A program made the translations under genes and the position numbers. A stretch of 64,000 bases of DNA, taken from the NCBI RefSeq assembly GCF_021568855.1, contig NZ_JAKGUG010000003.1, forward strand, positions 62,001 to 126,000, in the 5' to 3' direction. Positions 28,119-37,207 of this stretch are shown in pieces; within the stretch, counting starts at the first letter, position 1, and each line of letters begins with the position of its first letter. Source of the stretch: Dethiosulfovibrio russensis (GTDB lineage Bacteria > Synergistota > Synergistia > Synergistales > Dethiosulfovibrionaceae). Below the pieces are notes generated by a model. It was not told where the DNA came from. It saw nothing but the letters and a program-made list of their open reading frames with translations, and ran no database searches.

Positions 28119-29319
28119 ATTGGACGATGATCGGAGGTGTCTTGGCGTCTTTTCCGGGAGTTCCCCCCGGAAGGAGTAGCTCCCAGATATCGCAGCTCCG
28201 TCTTTCCATCAAAAGCATCGATCTACCGTAGTCCCGGTCCAACTGAGCGAATTTCGATATTACCGGAAGAGTGCCTACCTCGTCTATTCTCTTGAGCAGA
28301 TCTCTGCCCCTTTTTGTAGCCCCCAGCGGCCTCAGGTAGGCGGGGCCTTTTTCCTGATATGCCCTGTTCTCCTCGTGTCCTAGACCGATGAGAAAATGCA
28401 TCATGTTTCTCTGAAGTCTTCCTCTTGGGTATCTCCTGGAGGTGCATCTATCGATGAAGTCCTCCCAGTCTGTGGATTTCCCTAGGGCCTTCATGAATCT
28501 GTTTTCTATGCCCTCCCCGAACTCGGCATATTTCCCGAGTTCTTCGCCGGAGGTCCTGGTCATCAGAAAGCGGATCTTTTCCCACAGGGTGTCGTTGTCA
28601 AGGAAGCATCTTCCTCTCGATATCTCTCTCTCCAGAATTTTACGGCTGAAGGGGGGAACTTGCTGAAAGGCTTTCTCCCTCTTTCCCCTTATGCCCTTTC
28701 GTATTGCCGTTGCGCTGGGGAACTCGACGGATATCGATCGATCGTGATATCCGGCTCCGGCTCTTTTCACGGGAAGTGGGGTTATATCGTATCCTTTTTC
28801 CTCTATCCTCATCATGTAGGAGATAGCTAGGCTGTTGTTGGGCTGAGAGAGGATTTCTCCGGCTCCGGGATATGCGCAATCCATAGCTCTGGTCCTGGAT
28901 TCCACGTAAGAGAAACCTTCATTTAGAAACTTACGAAGGTTTAACTTGAAAGGTTTAGGTTCCTCCACTAAAATAGCCACGATGTCCCGAAGTTTGGGGG
29001 ATATCGTCTCCATGCCGAAAGAGAGGCGGTCGACCACCCCGGTCGACTTCATTATATCGACGCCGGCGTTTGCGAAAACACCGGCGTTGTGGCATGAAAA
29101 GACGACCGGAAGTTCGAGCACCAGATCCGCCCCGGAGAGCAGGGCCATCTCCGCACGGCTCCACTTATCGATAAACGCTGGTTTCCCTCTTTGTGTGAAG
29201 TTGGAGGAAAGGGCCACTATTACCGGGTCTCCACTTGAAGAGGCATTCTCGACGTGATGCAGATGCCCCATATGGAACGGGTTATATTCGGCGATGATAC
29301 CGATCGCTTTTTTAAACAT
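28087..29319 (-). CDS. tmcAL: tRNA(Met) cytidine acetate ligase (YlbM family)
   Basis: TmcAL makes N4-acetylcytidine at the wobble position of elongator tRNA(Met), activating acetate with ATP. The HxGH nucleotidyltransferase motif is IIAEYNPFHMGHLHHV at the N-terminus; SSNFTQRGKPAFIDKWSRAE is a further family block. The frame is open for 87 more codons upstream, but ATG 29319 gives the normal N-terminus (MFKKAIGIIAEYN) and has GGGGG 7 nt upstream, giving 410 aa. It lies next to coaD, as in Bacillus, but convergent and overlapping. The adjacent acetate kinase gene is divergent. Confidence 0.92.
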   Translation of the reverse strand: MFKKAIGIIAEYNPFHMGHLHHVENASSSGDPVIVALSSNFTQRGKPAFIDKWSRAEMALLSGADLVLELPVVFSCHNAGVFANAGVDIMKSTGVVDRLSFGMETISPKLRDIVAILVEEPKPFKLNLRKFLNEGFSYVESRTRAMDCAYPGAGEILSQPNNSLAISYMMRIEEKGYDITPLPVKRAGAGYHDRSISVEFPSATAIRKGIRGKREKAFQQVPPFSRKILEREISRGRCFLDNDTLWEKIRFLMTRTSGEELGKYAEFGEGIENRFMKALGKSTDWEDFIDRCTSRRYPRGRLQRNMMHFLIGLGHEENRAYQEKGPAYLRPLGATKRGRDLLKRIDEVGTLPVISKFAQLDRDYGRSMLLMERRSCDIWELLLPGGTPGKDAKTPPIIVQSTCRNEETSL

Positions 29320-29400
29320 CGGAATACCCCCTTCGGAGTTTTCGTTCGGGGATAACATTATGCCATGCAATGCAAAATGGCAAGGAGGCTTATAGGCGAT

Positions 29401-30594
29401 ATGAAAGTTCTGGTTATCAACTGCGGTAGTTCTTCCCTTAAGTATCAGATTTTCGACATGGAGACCGAAAACGCTCTCGCCAAGGGTTTGGTGGAGAGGA
29501 TCGGCATAGAGGGCTCCAGGATCAAACACACCAAGGCAGGGCAGGACGCCGTGGTCACCGAGACCGCTATCCCCGATCATAAGGTTGCGGTAAAGCTTGT
29601 GCTGGACTCTCTTCTAGACGGAGAGCATGGAGTGCTTTCCAGCCTGGACGAGCTCAGTGCCGTGGGACATCGGGTCGTTCATGCCGGAGAGAAGTTTGCC
29701 TGCTCCGTCCGTCTTGACGACACGGTCATGGCCGCTCTCAAGGAATGTATTCCCTTGGCCCCCTTGCATAATCCGGCCAACATCACCGGCATAGAGGCCA
29801 TCACCTCGGTGCTTCCCGACGTTCCTCAGGTCGGGGTTTTCGATACAGCCTTCCACCAGACGATGCCCAAACACGCCTATATGTACGGTGTGCCTTATCG
29901 TTATTACGAGGACTACAAGGTCCGTCGCTACGGCTTCCACGGCACCAGTCACTTCTTCGTGGCCAATCGCTGTGCAGAGGTTATGGGACGTCCCATCGAG
30001 GATCTTAAAATCGTCACCTGTCACCTCGGAAACGGCAGCTCTATCACCGCCGTCAAGGACGGAATCTGCGTCGATACGTCCATGGGATTCACACCTCTCG
30101 CCGGGGTTCTCATGGGAACCCGCTGTGGCGATATCGATCCATCCATAGTCAAATTCATAGCTGAGAAGGAAGGGTCGGTGGACAAGGCCGACACGATTCT
30201 CAACAAAGAGAGCGGGGTCCACGGTGTCTCCGGAATCAGCAGCGATCTGAGAGATATCGAGGAGGGCATGGAGAAGGGAGACGAGAGGGCTACCTTGGCC
30301 TTCGAGATGCTTTCCTACAGCATAACCAAGTACATAGGTGCCTACGCCGCCGCCATGGGAGGCGTGGACGCCATCGTCTTCACCGCCGGTATAGGCGAGA
30401 ACTGCAAGGCCATAAGGGAGACAGTCACCGAGAACCTCGGTTTCCTGGGCGCCTCGGTGGACAAGAGCAAGAACGATTTCAGAGGCGAGGAAAGGATCAT
30501 CAGCTCCGACGACTCCAAAGTCAAGGTCATGGTGATACCTACCAACGAGGAACTCGTGATAGCGAGAGACACCAAAAAACTGGTGTCCTGTTAA
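29401..30594 (+). CDS. ackA: Acetate kinase
   Basis: Transfers phosphate between acetyl phosphate and ADP, yielding ATP during fermentation of pyruvate-derived acetyl-CoA. KVLVINCGSSSLKY opens the protein; VGHRVVHAGEKF, VFDTAFHQTMP, RRYGFHGTSH and FTAGIGENC are ASKHA-fold signatures. Its 397 residues are normal. ATG 29401 is chosen as the standard start, though the GGAGG site is 12 nt away; the frame is open to an ATG at 29365. No pta gene is in view. yceD follows after 18 bp. Confidence 0.96.
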   Translation: MKVLVINCGSSSLKYQIFDMETENALAKGLVERIGIEGSRIKHTKAGQDAVVTETAIPDHKVAVKLVLDSLLDGEHGVLSSLDELSAVGHRVVHAGEKFACSVRLDDTVMAALKECIPLAPLHNPANITGIEAITSVLPDVPQVGVFDTAFHQTMPKHAYMYGVPYRYYEDYKVRRYGFHGTSHFFVANRCAEVMGRPIEDLKIVTCHLGNGSSITAVKDGICVDTSMGFTPLAGVLMGTRCGDIDPSIVKFIAEKEGSVDKADTILNKESGVHGVSGISSDLRDIEEGMEKGDERATLAFEMLSYSITKYIGAYAAAMGGVDAIVFTAGIGENCKAIRETVTENLGFLGASVDKSKNDFRGEERIISSDDSKVKVMVIPTNEELVIARDTKKLVSC

Positions 30595-30612
30595 CTCCAG
30601 GAGCCGGTCCTT

Positions 30613-31209
30613 TTGGTTTTCCGCGATAGCCCGCCGGAGAATTGGCGATTCTTTGTGGATGTTCCGGAAGAACCGCTTCTGCCGTCCGAGAAAAACTGGT
30701 CTCTGGATTTTCAGGATCTCATAAAGCTCGATGGAGGTACCTACCGATGCGTGTCTCCCGTCGAATTTTCGGCGAGGACGGTACGGAACGATGGTGCGGT
30801 CAGGATATCTCTCCGGCTCTCCTTTAGGGTCGAAACGGAATGTTCTCGTTGTCTCGTTCCTCTGGAGGTTGCAATAGGCGAGAATTTCGAGTATTGTTAT
30901 GTGTCGCAGCCCGACGAAGAAGAGTCGGAAGATGTCGAACTTGACGAGGTGATAAAATCGTTGCCTCAGATTGGAAAAACCATCGATATCTCCGGCGACC
31001 TTTGGGAGTGTTTCGTCGTCTCCATGCCCCTTTACCCGGTTTGTCCCGAGGGGTGTGATCCGATCGGGCCCAGCACTACGAGGGAAGAGGGAGAGGCGGC
31101 GGATCCCCGATTCCAAATTTTAGCCGATAAGTTCGGCAGCTCTTCAGGTAAAGGAGGGAAAATCGATGGCAACTCCAAAGTCAAGGGTATCTCATCGCAG
31201 GACTCATAA
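30613..31209 (+). CDS. yceD: YceD family protein (DUF177)
   Basis: A family linked to 23S rRNA accumulation and nearly always found before rpmF, as here. The DUF177 hallmark Cys pairs are visible as ECSRCLVPLEV and PVCPEGCDPIG. The acidic middle (PDEEESEDVELDEV) is typical. It starts with TTG, with AGGAG 9 nt upstream. The last 44 bp overlap rpmF in another frame, which extends the YceD tail beyond its usual end. Confidence 0.88.
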   Translation: MVFRDSPPENWRFFVDVPEEPLLPSEKNWSLDFQDLIKLDGGTYRCVSPVEFSARTVRNDGAVRISLRLSFRVETECSRCLVPLEVAIGENFEYCYVSQPDEEESEDVELDEVIKSLPQIGKTIDISGDLWECFVVSMPLYPVCPEGCDPIGPSTTREEGEAADPRFQILADKFGSSSGKGGKIDGNSKVKGISSQDS

Positions 31210-31363
31210 CAGGAAGGCTCAGTGGCTTGGACGTCTCGAGACGCCAGGTCTGACGGCCTGTCCTCACTGTGGCGAGACTATCCAAAACTACCATGCCTGT
31301 CCCGAGTGCGGTTATTATAGAGGCCGTAAGGCTATCGAGGTCGCAGCGGACAAGGAAGCCTAG
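31166..31363 (+). CDS. rpmF: 50S ribosomal protein L32
   Basis: A 65-residue ribosomal protein of the large subunit. The basic N-terminus ATPKSRVSHRRTHNRKAQW is standard. The zinc ribbon has four Cys in CPHCGE and CPECGYYRGRK. It starts inside yceD, and an imperfect terminator follows before the fapR promoter, so ackA-yceD-rpmF may form one unit. Confidence 0.95.
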   Translation: MATPKSRVSHRRTHNRKAQWLGRLETPGLTACPHCGETIQNYHACPECGYYRGRKAIEVAADKEA

Positions 31364-31376
31364 CAAAGAGGCGAAG

Positions 31377-31415
31377 ATAAAAAAGGGGGCGGGATTTTCC
31401 CGTCCTCCTTTTTTA
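31377..31415 (+). terminator. Terminator after rpmF
   Basis: An A-rich and G-rich arm with CGGGA pairs with TCCCG and a C-rich/T-rich arm ending in six T. The stem has a bulge, so it may be leaky. Confidence 0.75.
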
Positions 31416-31427
31416 TGAGGTTTGCCC

Positions 31428-31456
31428 TTGACCGGCAGGATAAAAATTCCTATACT
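31428..31456 (+). promoter_or_regulatory. Promoter for the fapR-fab operon
   Basis: TTGACC, a 17-bp spacer and TATACT, just after the rpmF terminator and about 50 bp before fapR. Confidence 0.75.
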
Positions 31457-31478
31457 TGCCTGGTATTCAAATCTGATG

Positions 31479-31495
31479 TTAGGACCAAGTGATAA
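31479..31495 (+). promoter_or_regulatory. Candidate FapR operator
   Basis: TTAGGACCAAGTGATAA lies downstream of the expected transcription start and just before the fapR ribosome-binding site. It shares about 12 of 17 positions, by eye, with Bacillus FapR boxes such as TTAGTACCAGATACTAA. The right half-site is weak. Confidence 0.3.
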
Positions 31496-31508
31496 GGGAG
31501 GGGGCGCC

Positions 31509-32114
31509 GTGGCACGTTCGATAAATCGTAAGATGAGACACGAACGGTTGTCCCAGCTTATAAGACAGAATCCTCTTTTGTCCGACGAAGAGCTGGCTTC
31601 GACTTTGGATGTCAGCGTAAGCACCGTTCGTCTAGACAGGACCCTTCTGGGGGTTCCGGAGCTCAGAGAGAGAACCAGACGGATGGCGGAGCAGGCTACG
31701 AGCAAGTTGAGGTCTCTCAAACAGGAAGAGTTCATCGGAGATCTGCTGGAGCTGGAACCGAACCGCTGGGCTCTGTCGGTTCTCAAGACCAGACAGGAAA
31801 TGGCCTTCAGACACACGGAATATGTCTGGGACCATTATATATACGCGCAAGCATCCTCCTTGGCCATCGCCGTGGTCGGAGCCGACATGGTTATAGTTGG
31901 ATCCATCAGAGGTAGATTCAAGGCCCCCGCCAAGGTTGGAGATGTCCTTATGGCAAGGGCCAAGGTAGGTGTCCATAAGGGAAATAAATACATAGTCAGC
32001 GTCAGAACCAGAGTCGGCGAAAAGGAAATTTTCGTCGGGCGGTACATCGTAGTGGCGCTAGATTCAGAGGGTGAGAGAAAGGTAAGAGGTGAGAGGCTTG
32101 ATACTGGCGCTTGA
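31509..32114 (+). CDS. fapR: FapR, transcriptional regulator of fatty acid synthesis
   Basis: In Firmicutes FapR represses fatty-acid and phospholipid genes and is released by malonyl-CoA. The N-terminal helix-turn-helix (about 1-65) contains NPLLSDEELASTLDVSVSTVRLDR. The C-terminal hot-dog domain holds EMAFRHTEYVWDHYIYAQASSLAIAV and the ligand-binding region. GTG 31509 follows AAGGGAGGGGG and gives about 201 aa; the frame is open to 31422 but that extension is not family-like. It overlaps plsX by 26 bp, the same fapR-plsX pairing as in Bacillus. Confidence 0.92.
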   Translation: MARSINRKMRHERLSQLIRQNPLLSDEELASTLDVSVSTVRLDRTLLGVPELRERTRRMAEQATSKLRSLKQEEFIGDLLELEPNRWALSVLKTRQEMAFRHTEYVWDHYIYAQASSLAIAVVGADMVIVGSIRGRFKAPAKVGDVLMARAKVGVHKGNKYIVSVRTRVGEKEIFVGRYIVVALDSEGERKVRGERLDTGA

Positions 32115-33117
32115 TGCAATGGGAGGGGACTACGGTCCCAGTGAGAACTGTCTCGGAGCCGTAGAGGCCTGTCGGAAATTTCCCGATCTCGATATAGCCC
32201 TTGTGGGCGACACCGACCGGATAGGATCGGCCATAGATTCGGTCGAGCCCTCTATAAAGGGTCGGTTGTACGTAGTGAGTGCGGAGGAGTCCATATCCAT
32301 GGACGAATCTCCCGCCAGGGCCATAAGATCTAAAAGGCGTTCAAGTCTTCGCCTGGCCATGGAGATGGTCCGTTCCGGCGAGGCCGGAGGATGTATCTCC
32401 GCAGGCAATACCGGAGCCATAGTCGCCGGAGGGGTCCTGGTGGTAGGGAGGATATCCGGTATAGATCGTCCTGGGTTGGGCGTGGTCTTGCCCACTCTGG
32501 AAAAACCAACGCTTCTGATAGACGTAGGTGCGACCATTAGGTGCAAGCCTCTCAACCTGTCCCAGTTTGCCGTTATGGGGTCCTTGTTCATGAAACATAT
32601 GGTGGGAGTGAGCCGACCTGACGTGAGGCTTCTCTCCAACGGTTCCGAGGAGATCAAGGGAGACGAAGTTATATCCGAGGCCAGAACCATGCTCGTGGAA
32701 AACTCCCATGTCGACTTTGGCGGATACATAGAGGGAAACGGCGTTCCATTCGGTCATGCCGACGTAGTCGTATGCGATGGTTTCTCCGGCAACGTTATGT
32801 TGAAGTCCTTTGAAGGACTTGGAGAGCTGGCCCTTAAGATCTTGAAAAACGAGGTAGATAAAAGAATCCTGGCCAAGATGGGGCTTGTGTTCTTTCTTCC
32901 GATGCTCAAGGATCTGCAGCATCGTTTCGATTACCAGAAGTTCGGTGGGACGCCTCTGTTGGGCGTCAACGGAGCGGTAATCAAAGCCCACGGTCGTTCC
33001 AAGGCTCCCGCCATAACGAGCGCTCTCGGTGTGGCCAGGGAATTTGTGTTGAAAAACGGAGTCAGTAAGATCAAAGAGGAGATAACCGATCTCCTACCTG
33101 GAGAGGAGGACGTTTGA
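32089..33117 (+). CDS. plsX: Phosphate acyltransferase PlsX
   Basis: Converts acyl-ACP to acyl-phosphate for phospholipid synthesis. LALDAMGGDYGPSENCLGAVEA at the N-terminus is the family hallmark, followed by SAGNTGAIVAGG, VCDGFSGNVMLKS and GGTPLLGVNGAVIKAHGRS. Its 342 residues are full length. The start is GTG 32089 or TTG 32098. The stop shares a base with the fabH start (TGATG). The acyl-phosphate needs PlsY, which is not seen here; PlsC is at 12791-13435. Confidence 0.95.
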   Translation: MRGLILALDAMGGDYGPSENCLGAVEACRKFPDLDIALVGDTDRIGSAIDSVEPSIKGRLYVVSAEESISMDESPARAIRSKRRSSLRLAMEMVRSGEAGGCISAGNTGAIVAGGVLVVGRISGIDRPGLGVVLPTLEKPTLLIDVGATIRCKPLNLSQFAVMGSLFMKHMVGVSRPDVRLLSNGSEEIKGDEVISEARTMLVENSHVDFGGYIEGNGVPFGHADVVVCDGFSGNVMLKSFEGLGELALKILKNEVDKRILAKMGLVFFLPMLKDLQHRFDYQKFGGTPLLGVNGAVIKAHGRSKAPAITSALGVAREFVLKNGVSKIKEEITDLLPGEEDV

Positions 33118-34121
33118 TGGCGTTGCTTCAGGGACGATCCGTCCGTCTGGTGGCAACCGGGATGGCGGTTCCGGACAAAGTGATGGATAACGATGAATTG
33201 GCGAGGATAGTCGATACCAGCAACGAATGGATAGTGGAGAGGACCGGTATAAGGGAGCGCAGAATAGCTTCCAAGGACGAAAACGCCAGCGATCTGGCCA
33301 TCGCTGCCTGTAGACAGGCTATCGATAGATCCGGAGTGGACGTCGAGTCCATAGACATGGTTGTAGTCGCTACAAACTCTCCGGACACCCTTTTCCCCAG
33401 CGTAGCCGCCAGGGTTCAGGGAGCCATAGGTGCGTCCAAGGCAGGGGCCTTCGACGTCCAGTCCGGATGTACCGGTTCTGTCTACTCTCTATCCGTGGCG
33501 TCTTCAGGGATAGCATCGGGCCTGTGGAACAGGGTGATGGTGTGCGGTGTAGAGGTTTTATCCAGACTGATAGACTGGGAGGATCGGACCACCTGCGTGC
33601 TTTTCGGCGACGGAGCCGGTGCGGTCGTACTGGAGGCCGGAGAAAAGGGATCCCCCGGTGTTATCGCCTGCGATATGAAGGCCGACGGAACCAAGTGGGA
33701 CTATATCACCCTTCCTGGAGGGCTATCTTCCCTTCCAGCTAACAGCGACACATTGGCGGAGAAAAAACATTTCGTGTCGATGAAGGGAAACGACGTTTTC
33801 AAGTTTACCCAGAGAGTTCTTCCAGGATATCTGAAGGACGTATGCTCCGATGCCGGTATATCTCCCTCTGATATCGATCGTTGGATATTTCATCAGGCAA
33901 ACCTCAGGATCATGGAGGGTGTCCTCAAACGGCTCGGGGTCTCGGAGGACAGGGCGATCAACAACCTGGAAAGGTATGGAAATACCTCTGCTGCCTCGGT
34001 TTTTCTGGCTCTGAATGAGGCCTACGAGGGTGGACGTATAACCTATAACAGCGGACAGAAGGTGTTGATTACCAGTTTCGGTGCCGGAATGACCTACGGT
34101 GCCTTTATATACGAGGCGTGA
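33117..34121 (+). CDS. fabH: 3-oxoacyl-ACP synthase III
   Basis: Starts fatty-acid chains by condensing acyl-CoA with malonyl-ACP. The Cys-His-Asn triad is visible in DVQSGCTGSVYSL, IFHQANLRI and YGNTSAASV. SNEWIVERTGIRERR is a FabH hallmark. ATG 33117 has GGAGG 7 nt upstream. Its 334 residues are typical. It is in the second position after plsX, as in many fab operons. Confidence 0.95.
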   Translation: MALLQGRSVRLVATGMAVPDKVMDNDELARIVDTSNEWIVERTGIRERRIASKDENASDLAIAACRQAIDRSGVDVESIDMVVVATNSPDTLFPSVAARVQGAIGASKAGAFDVQSGCTGSVYSLSVASSGIASGLWNRVMVCGVEVLSRLIDWEDRTTCVLFGDGAGAVVLEAGEKGSPGVIACDMKADGTKWDYITLPGGLSSLPANSDTLAEKKHFVSMKGNDVFKFTQRVLPGYLKDVCSDAGISPSDIDRWIFHQANLRIMEGVLKRLGVSEDRAINNLERYGNTSAASVFLALNEAYEGGRITYNSGQKVLITSFGAGMTYGAFIYEA

Positions 34122-34131
34122 GGTGAGAGAC

Positions 34132-35076
34132 ATGAGACTTGGTAAAAGGGTTACCGAGCTTCTTGGAATTGACTATCCCATAGTCCAGGGTGGAATGGCC
34201 TGGGTTGCTGAGGCCGAGTTGGCCGCTGCCGTAAGCAACGGCGGAGGACTCGGTATCGTAGCCGCGGCGAGTATGCCTCCGGAGCTTCTGGACAAGGAGC
34301 TTAAAAAGGTACGAGCCCTTACCGATCGTCCTTTCGGGGTCAATATAATGTTGATGTCTCCCACCGCGTCGGATGCCATAGAGGTGGCGGCTGCGAATCG
34401 GGTCCCCGTTGCCACCACTGGGGCGGGGAGTCCGGGAAAGGTTCTGGAACGCCTGAAGCCGTTGGGAACGAAGGTAGTTCCGGTGGTGCCCACGACCGCT
34501 TTGGCTCGTAGAGTGGAGAGACAGGGAGCCGACGCCGTGATAGTCGAGGGATGCGAGGCAGGAGGCCACATAGGAGAGCTGACCACGATGGTCGCGACTC
34601 CTTTGGTGGTAGACGCGGTAGATATACCTGTGATAGCCGCCGGAGGAATAGCCGACGGAAGAGGCATGGCCGCAGCTTTTGCCCTAGGGGCCGAGGGAGT
34701 TCAGATCGGAACCCGTTTCGTCTGTTCCTCCGAGTGCAGAGTTCACGAAAACTACAAGCTTGCTATCTTAAACGCCAAGGACAGAAGCTCCGCCGTGACG
34801 GGGCGTCCTACCGGACATCCGGTTAGATGTATAAGAAACAAATTAACCTCTCAGTTCGACCACATGGAGATATCCGGTGCGTCCGTCGAGGATATCGAGG
34901 CTCTGGGTGCTGGCAAACTTAGAGCAGCTGTGGTTGATGGGGACGTCGATTTCGGGTCGGTCATGGCCGGTCAGATCGCCGCCATGGTATCTAGGATACA
35001 GCCGGCGTCCGAGATAATCGAGGAGATATGTAGAGAGGCCGAGGAGGTCCTATCTAGACTGGGATCGCTAAAATAA
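34132..35076 (+). CDS. fabK: Enoyl-ACP reductase II (FMN-dependent)
   Basis: FabK reduces enoyl-ACP in the last step of elongation using FMN, a flavoprotein unrelated to FabI. The TIM-barrel nitronate-monooxygenase-like fold shows YPIVQGGMAWVAEAELAAAVSNGGGLG, VEGCEAGGHIG and AAGGIADGRGMAAAFALGAEGVQIGTRF. The frame is open to 34099, but ATG 34132 follows GAGGTGAGAGAC and gives the normal start. No FabI is in the window, so this is probably the main enoyl reductase. Confidence 0.93.
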   Translation: MRLGKRVTELLGIDYPIVQGGMAWVAEAELAAAVSNGGGLGIVAAASMPPELLDKELKKVRALTDRPFGVNIMLMSPTASDAIEVAAANRVPVATTGAGSPGKVLERLKPLGTKVVPVVPTTALARRVERQGADAVIVEGCEAGGHIGELTTMVATPLVVDAVDIPVIAAGGIADGRGMAAAFALGAEGVQIGTRFVCSSECRVHENYKLAILNAKDRSSAVTGRPTGHPVRCIRNKLTSQFDHMEISGASVEDIEALGAGKLRAAVVDGDVDFGSVMAGQIAAMVSRIQPASEIIEEICREAEEVLSRLGSLK

Positions 35077-35102
35077 CGGTCCTGTAGAGGAGCTGTAGCC
35101 GT

Positions 35103-36059
35103 ATGAGTATGAAGAGATTCGCGCTTTTGTTCCCCGGCCAGGGAGCTCAATCCGTCGGAATGGGCAGGGATCTTTACGAGGGGTTTCCCTTGGCTCGCAG
35201 GGTTTTCGACGAGGCTGACGAGGCCTTGGGTTTCTCTCTGAGTTCCATCATATTCGAAGGTCCCGAGGAAAAACTGACCTTGACGGAGTACACCCAGCCG
35301 GCGTTGCTTACAGTTAGCGTGGCCTTTTTCAGGGCTTTGACCGAGGACAAAGGGATACTCCTAAACCCCGATTTTGTAGCCGGGCACAGCTTAGGAGAGT
35401 ATTCTGCCTTGGTCGCGTCGGGAACCCTATCTCTAGCCGATGGTGTCCGGTTGGTCAACGCCAGAGGTCGTCTGATGCAAAAGGCTGTTCCGGAGGGAGA
35501 GGGAGCTATGGCGGCGATCCTTGGTCTGGAGGATTCGGACGTTCGAGACATCTGTTCCCAGTTCGACGGAGACAAGGTATGCGAGGCGGCCAACTTCAAC
35601 TCTCCCGGGCAGGTCGTGATATCCGGGGATTCCGACTCGGTGGCTAAGGCGATCGAAGCAGCCAAGGAGGCCGGGGCCAAGAGGGCTATCCCCCTCAACG
35701 TCAGCGCTCCGTTTCATTGCCGACTGATGACCGACGTGGCGGACGAGCTCTCCAGGGAGATGGAACGTTGCGATTGGTCCGATTCAGCCTGTCCTCTGAT
35801 AGCGAACGTGTCCGCTTCGCCTGTAACCTCGGTGGAGGACATCAGATCCGGACTGTATCGACAGACCTACAGCCCAGTCCGGTGGGTGGAGAGCATGAGG
35901 TATATGTCCGATGCGGGAGTTTCCACCTTTTTAGAGCTCGGTCCTGGAAAGGTCTTGGCGGGGTTGGCGAAGAAATGTGTCAAGGGAAGCAAGACTCTCT
36001 CGATAGGTTCCGCCGAGGATTTGGATAAAGTCGTTGACTTTCTCGAGGAGGATAAATAA
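35103..36059 (+). CDS. fabD: Malonyl-CoA:ACP transacylase
   Basis: Loads malonyl groups onto ACP. LLFPGQGAQSVGMGRDLY, the catalytic GHSLGEYSAL near residue 93 and NVSAPFHCRLM with the catalytic His are all visible. Its 318 residues are normal. It lies between fabK and fabG, 1 bp before fabG. Confidence 0.95.
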   Translation: MSMKRFALLFPGQGAQSVGMGRDLYEGFPLARRVFDEADEALGFSLSSIIFEGPEEKLTLTEYTQPALLTVSVAFFRALTEDKGILLNPDFVAGHSLGEYSALVASGTLSLADGVRLVNARGRLMQKAVPEGEGAMAAILGLEDSDVRDICSQFDGDKVCEAANFNSPGQVVISGDSDSVAKAIEAAKEAGAKRAIPLNVSAPFHCRLMTDVADELSREMERCDWSDSACPLIANVSASPVTSVEDIRSGLYRQTYSPVRWVESMRYMSDAGVSTFLELGPGKVLAGLAKKCVKGSKTLSIGSAEDLDKVVDFLEEDK

Positions 36060-36060
36060 A

Positions 36061-36807
36061 ATGCCCGAGAACGGCAGAGTTGCCTTGATTACCGGTGGTT
36101 CCAGGGGAATAGGAAAAGCCATCGCTCTTGAACTTGCTTCCAGAGGTCTGAGGGTAGTGGTGAACTATAGAAGTTCATCCGAGGCGGCCGACGAGGTCGT
36201 GAAAAACATTTCCGACTTGGGGGGAGAGGCTATGGCCGGCAGAGCCGACGTTTCCGACCCCGATCAGGTAAAAGAGCTTTTCAAGACCATCTCTAAAGAG
36301 TTCGGTCCGGTGGAAATTCTGGTGAACAATGCCGGGATAACCAGAGACGGCCTCCTCATGAGGATGAAGGAATCCGATTGGGATGCCGTCATAGACGGAA
36401 ACCTTAAGTCCGCATACCTTTGCTCCAAAGACGGAGTCAAGGTAATGGCAAAAGGGCGCTGGGGTCGGATAGTGAACATAGCCTCGGTTGTCGGGCTTAT
36501 AGGCAATCCTGGACAGGCTAATTATTGCGCCTCGAAGGCGGGTATAATAGGCTTGACCAAGAGTATAGCAAGAGAGTACGCTCAAAGAGGGATAACGGTA
36601 AACGCAGTGGCCCCTGGATTCATAGCCACCGATATGACCGATATCCTGCCGGAGTCGGTGAAAGATGAGATGTTGAAATCCGTACCTGCTGGCCGTGCCG
36701 GGACAGTCGAGGACGTCGCTAAGGCGGTGGCCTTCCTGGTCTCGGAAGATGCCTCATATATCAACGGCCAGGTTATAGCCGTCGATGGCGGAATGACCAT
36801 GGTCTGA
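36061..36807 (+). CDS. fabG: 3-oxoacyl-ACP reductase
   Basis: Short-chain dehydrogenase that reduces 3-oxoacyl-ACP with NADPH. The cofactor motif is [12 protein letters not shown] near residue 12; [11 protein letters not shown] and the catalytic Ser and YxxxK (ANYCASKAG) follow. ATG 36061 has GGAGG 9 nt upstream and gives 248 aa; the frame is open to 36034 inside fabD. Position and motifs separate it from other short-chain dehydrogenases. Confidence 0.95.
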   Translation: MPENGRVALITGGSRGIGKAIALELASRGLRVVVNYRSSSEAADEVVKNISDLGGEAMAGRADVSDPDQVKELFKTISKEFGPVEILVNNAGITRDGLLMRMKESDWDAVIDGNLKSAYLCSKDGVKVMAKGRWGRIVNIASVVGLIGNPGQANYCASKAGIIGLTKSIAREYAQRGITVNAVAPGFIATDMTDILPESVKDEMLKSVPAGRAGTVEDVAKAVAFLVSEDASYINGQVIAVDGGMTMV

Positions 36808-36839
36808 TCCTGAATTTGACGAAGGGAGGTGACGTTGCC

Positions 36840-37091
36840 ATGAAGAGAGATGAAGTACTTGCCCGTCTTAAGGAGATCATCATAGATCGTCTTGATGTGG
36901 AGGAGGAGCAGATTAAACCCGAGGCCTCCTTTGTCGAGGACCTGGGGGCTGACTCCCTCGACATCGTCGAGCTCATCATGGGAATCGAGGAGGAGTTCGA
37001 CATCGAGATCCCCGATGAGGACGCGGAGAAACTCACCAGTGTCGGTGAAGCTATCGACTACGCCAGCAACAAACTCGGAATCGAGGGGTAG
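36840..37091 (+). CDS. acpP: Acyl carrier protein
   Basis: An 83-residue acidic carrier of growing acyl chains. The phosphopantetheine Ser is in [13 protein letters not shown] near residue 39. ATG 36840 follows GGGAGG by 10 nt. A strong GC-rich hairpin follows between acpP and fabF. Confidence 0.96.
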   Translation: MKRDEVLARLKEIIIDRLDVEEEQIKPEASFVEDLGADSLDIVELIMGIEEEFDIEIPDEDAEKLTSVGEAIDYASNKLGIEG

Positions 37092-37112
37092 AATACTCCC
37101 GTTTTCGATCCG

Positions 37113-37138
37113 GAGAGGGGCGGTCAACCGCCCCTCTC
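37113..37138 (+). repeat. GC-rich hairpin between acpP and fabF
   Basis: A perfect 11-bp stem GAGAGGGGCGG/CCGCCCCTCTC with a TCAA loop and no T-run after it. It may stabilise the 3' end of the acpP message or attenuate fabF, but is not a standard terminator. Confidence 0.6.
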
Positions 37139-37207
37139 GCTCAAATCATGGCGAGGCGAGAGTTAGAGTGTTGTGAACTCCCCTGCGCCGTAAGGAGTGG
37201 ACATCCT

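Noticed and set aside
29320..29580. N-terminal extension of tmcAL by 87 codons
   Set aside because: The added residues do not resemble the family, and ATG 29319 has a good ribosome-binding site and the canonical N-terminus.
29614..31116. A 500-residue open frame antisense to ackA and yceD
   Set aside because: It is the mirror of well-identified genes, has no recognisable domain and no suitable ribosome-binding site; long antisense frames are common in this sequence because of its codon bias.
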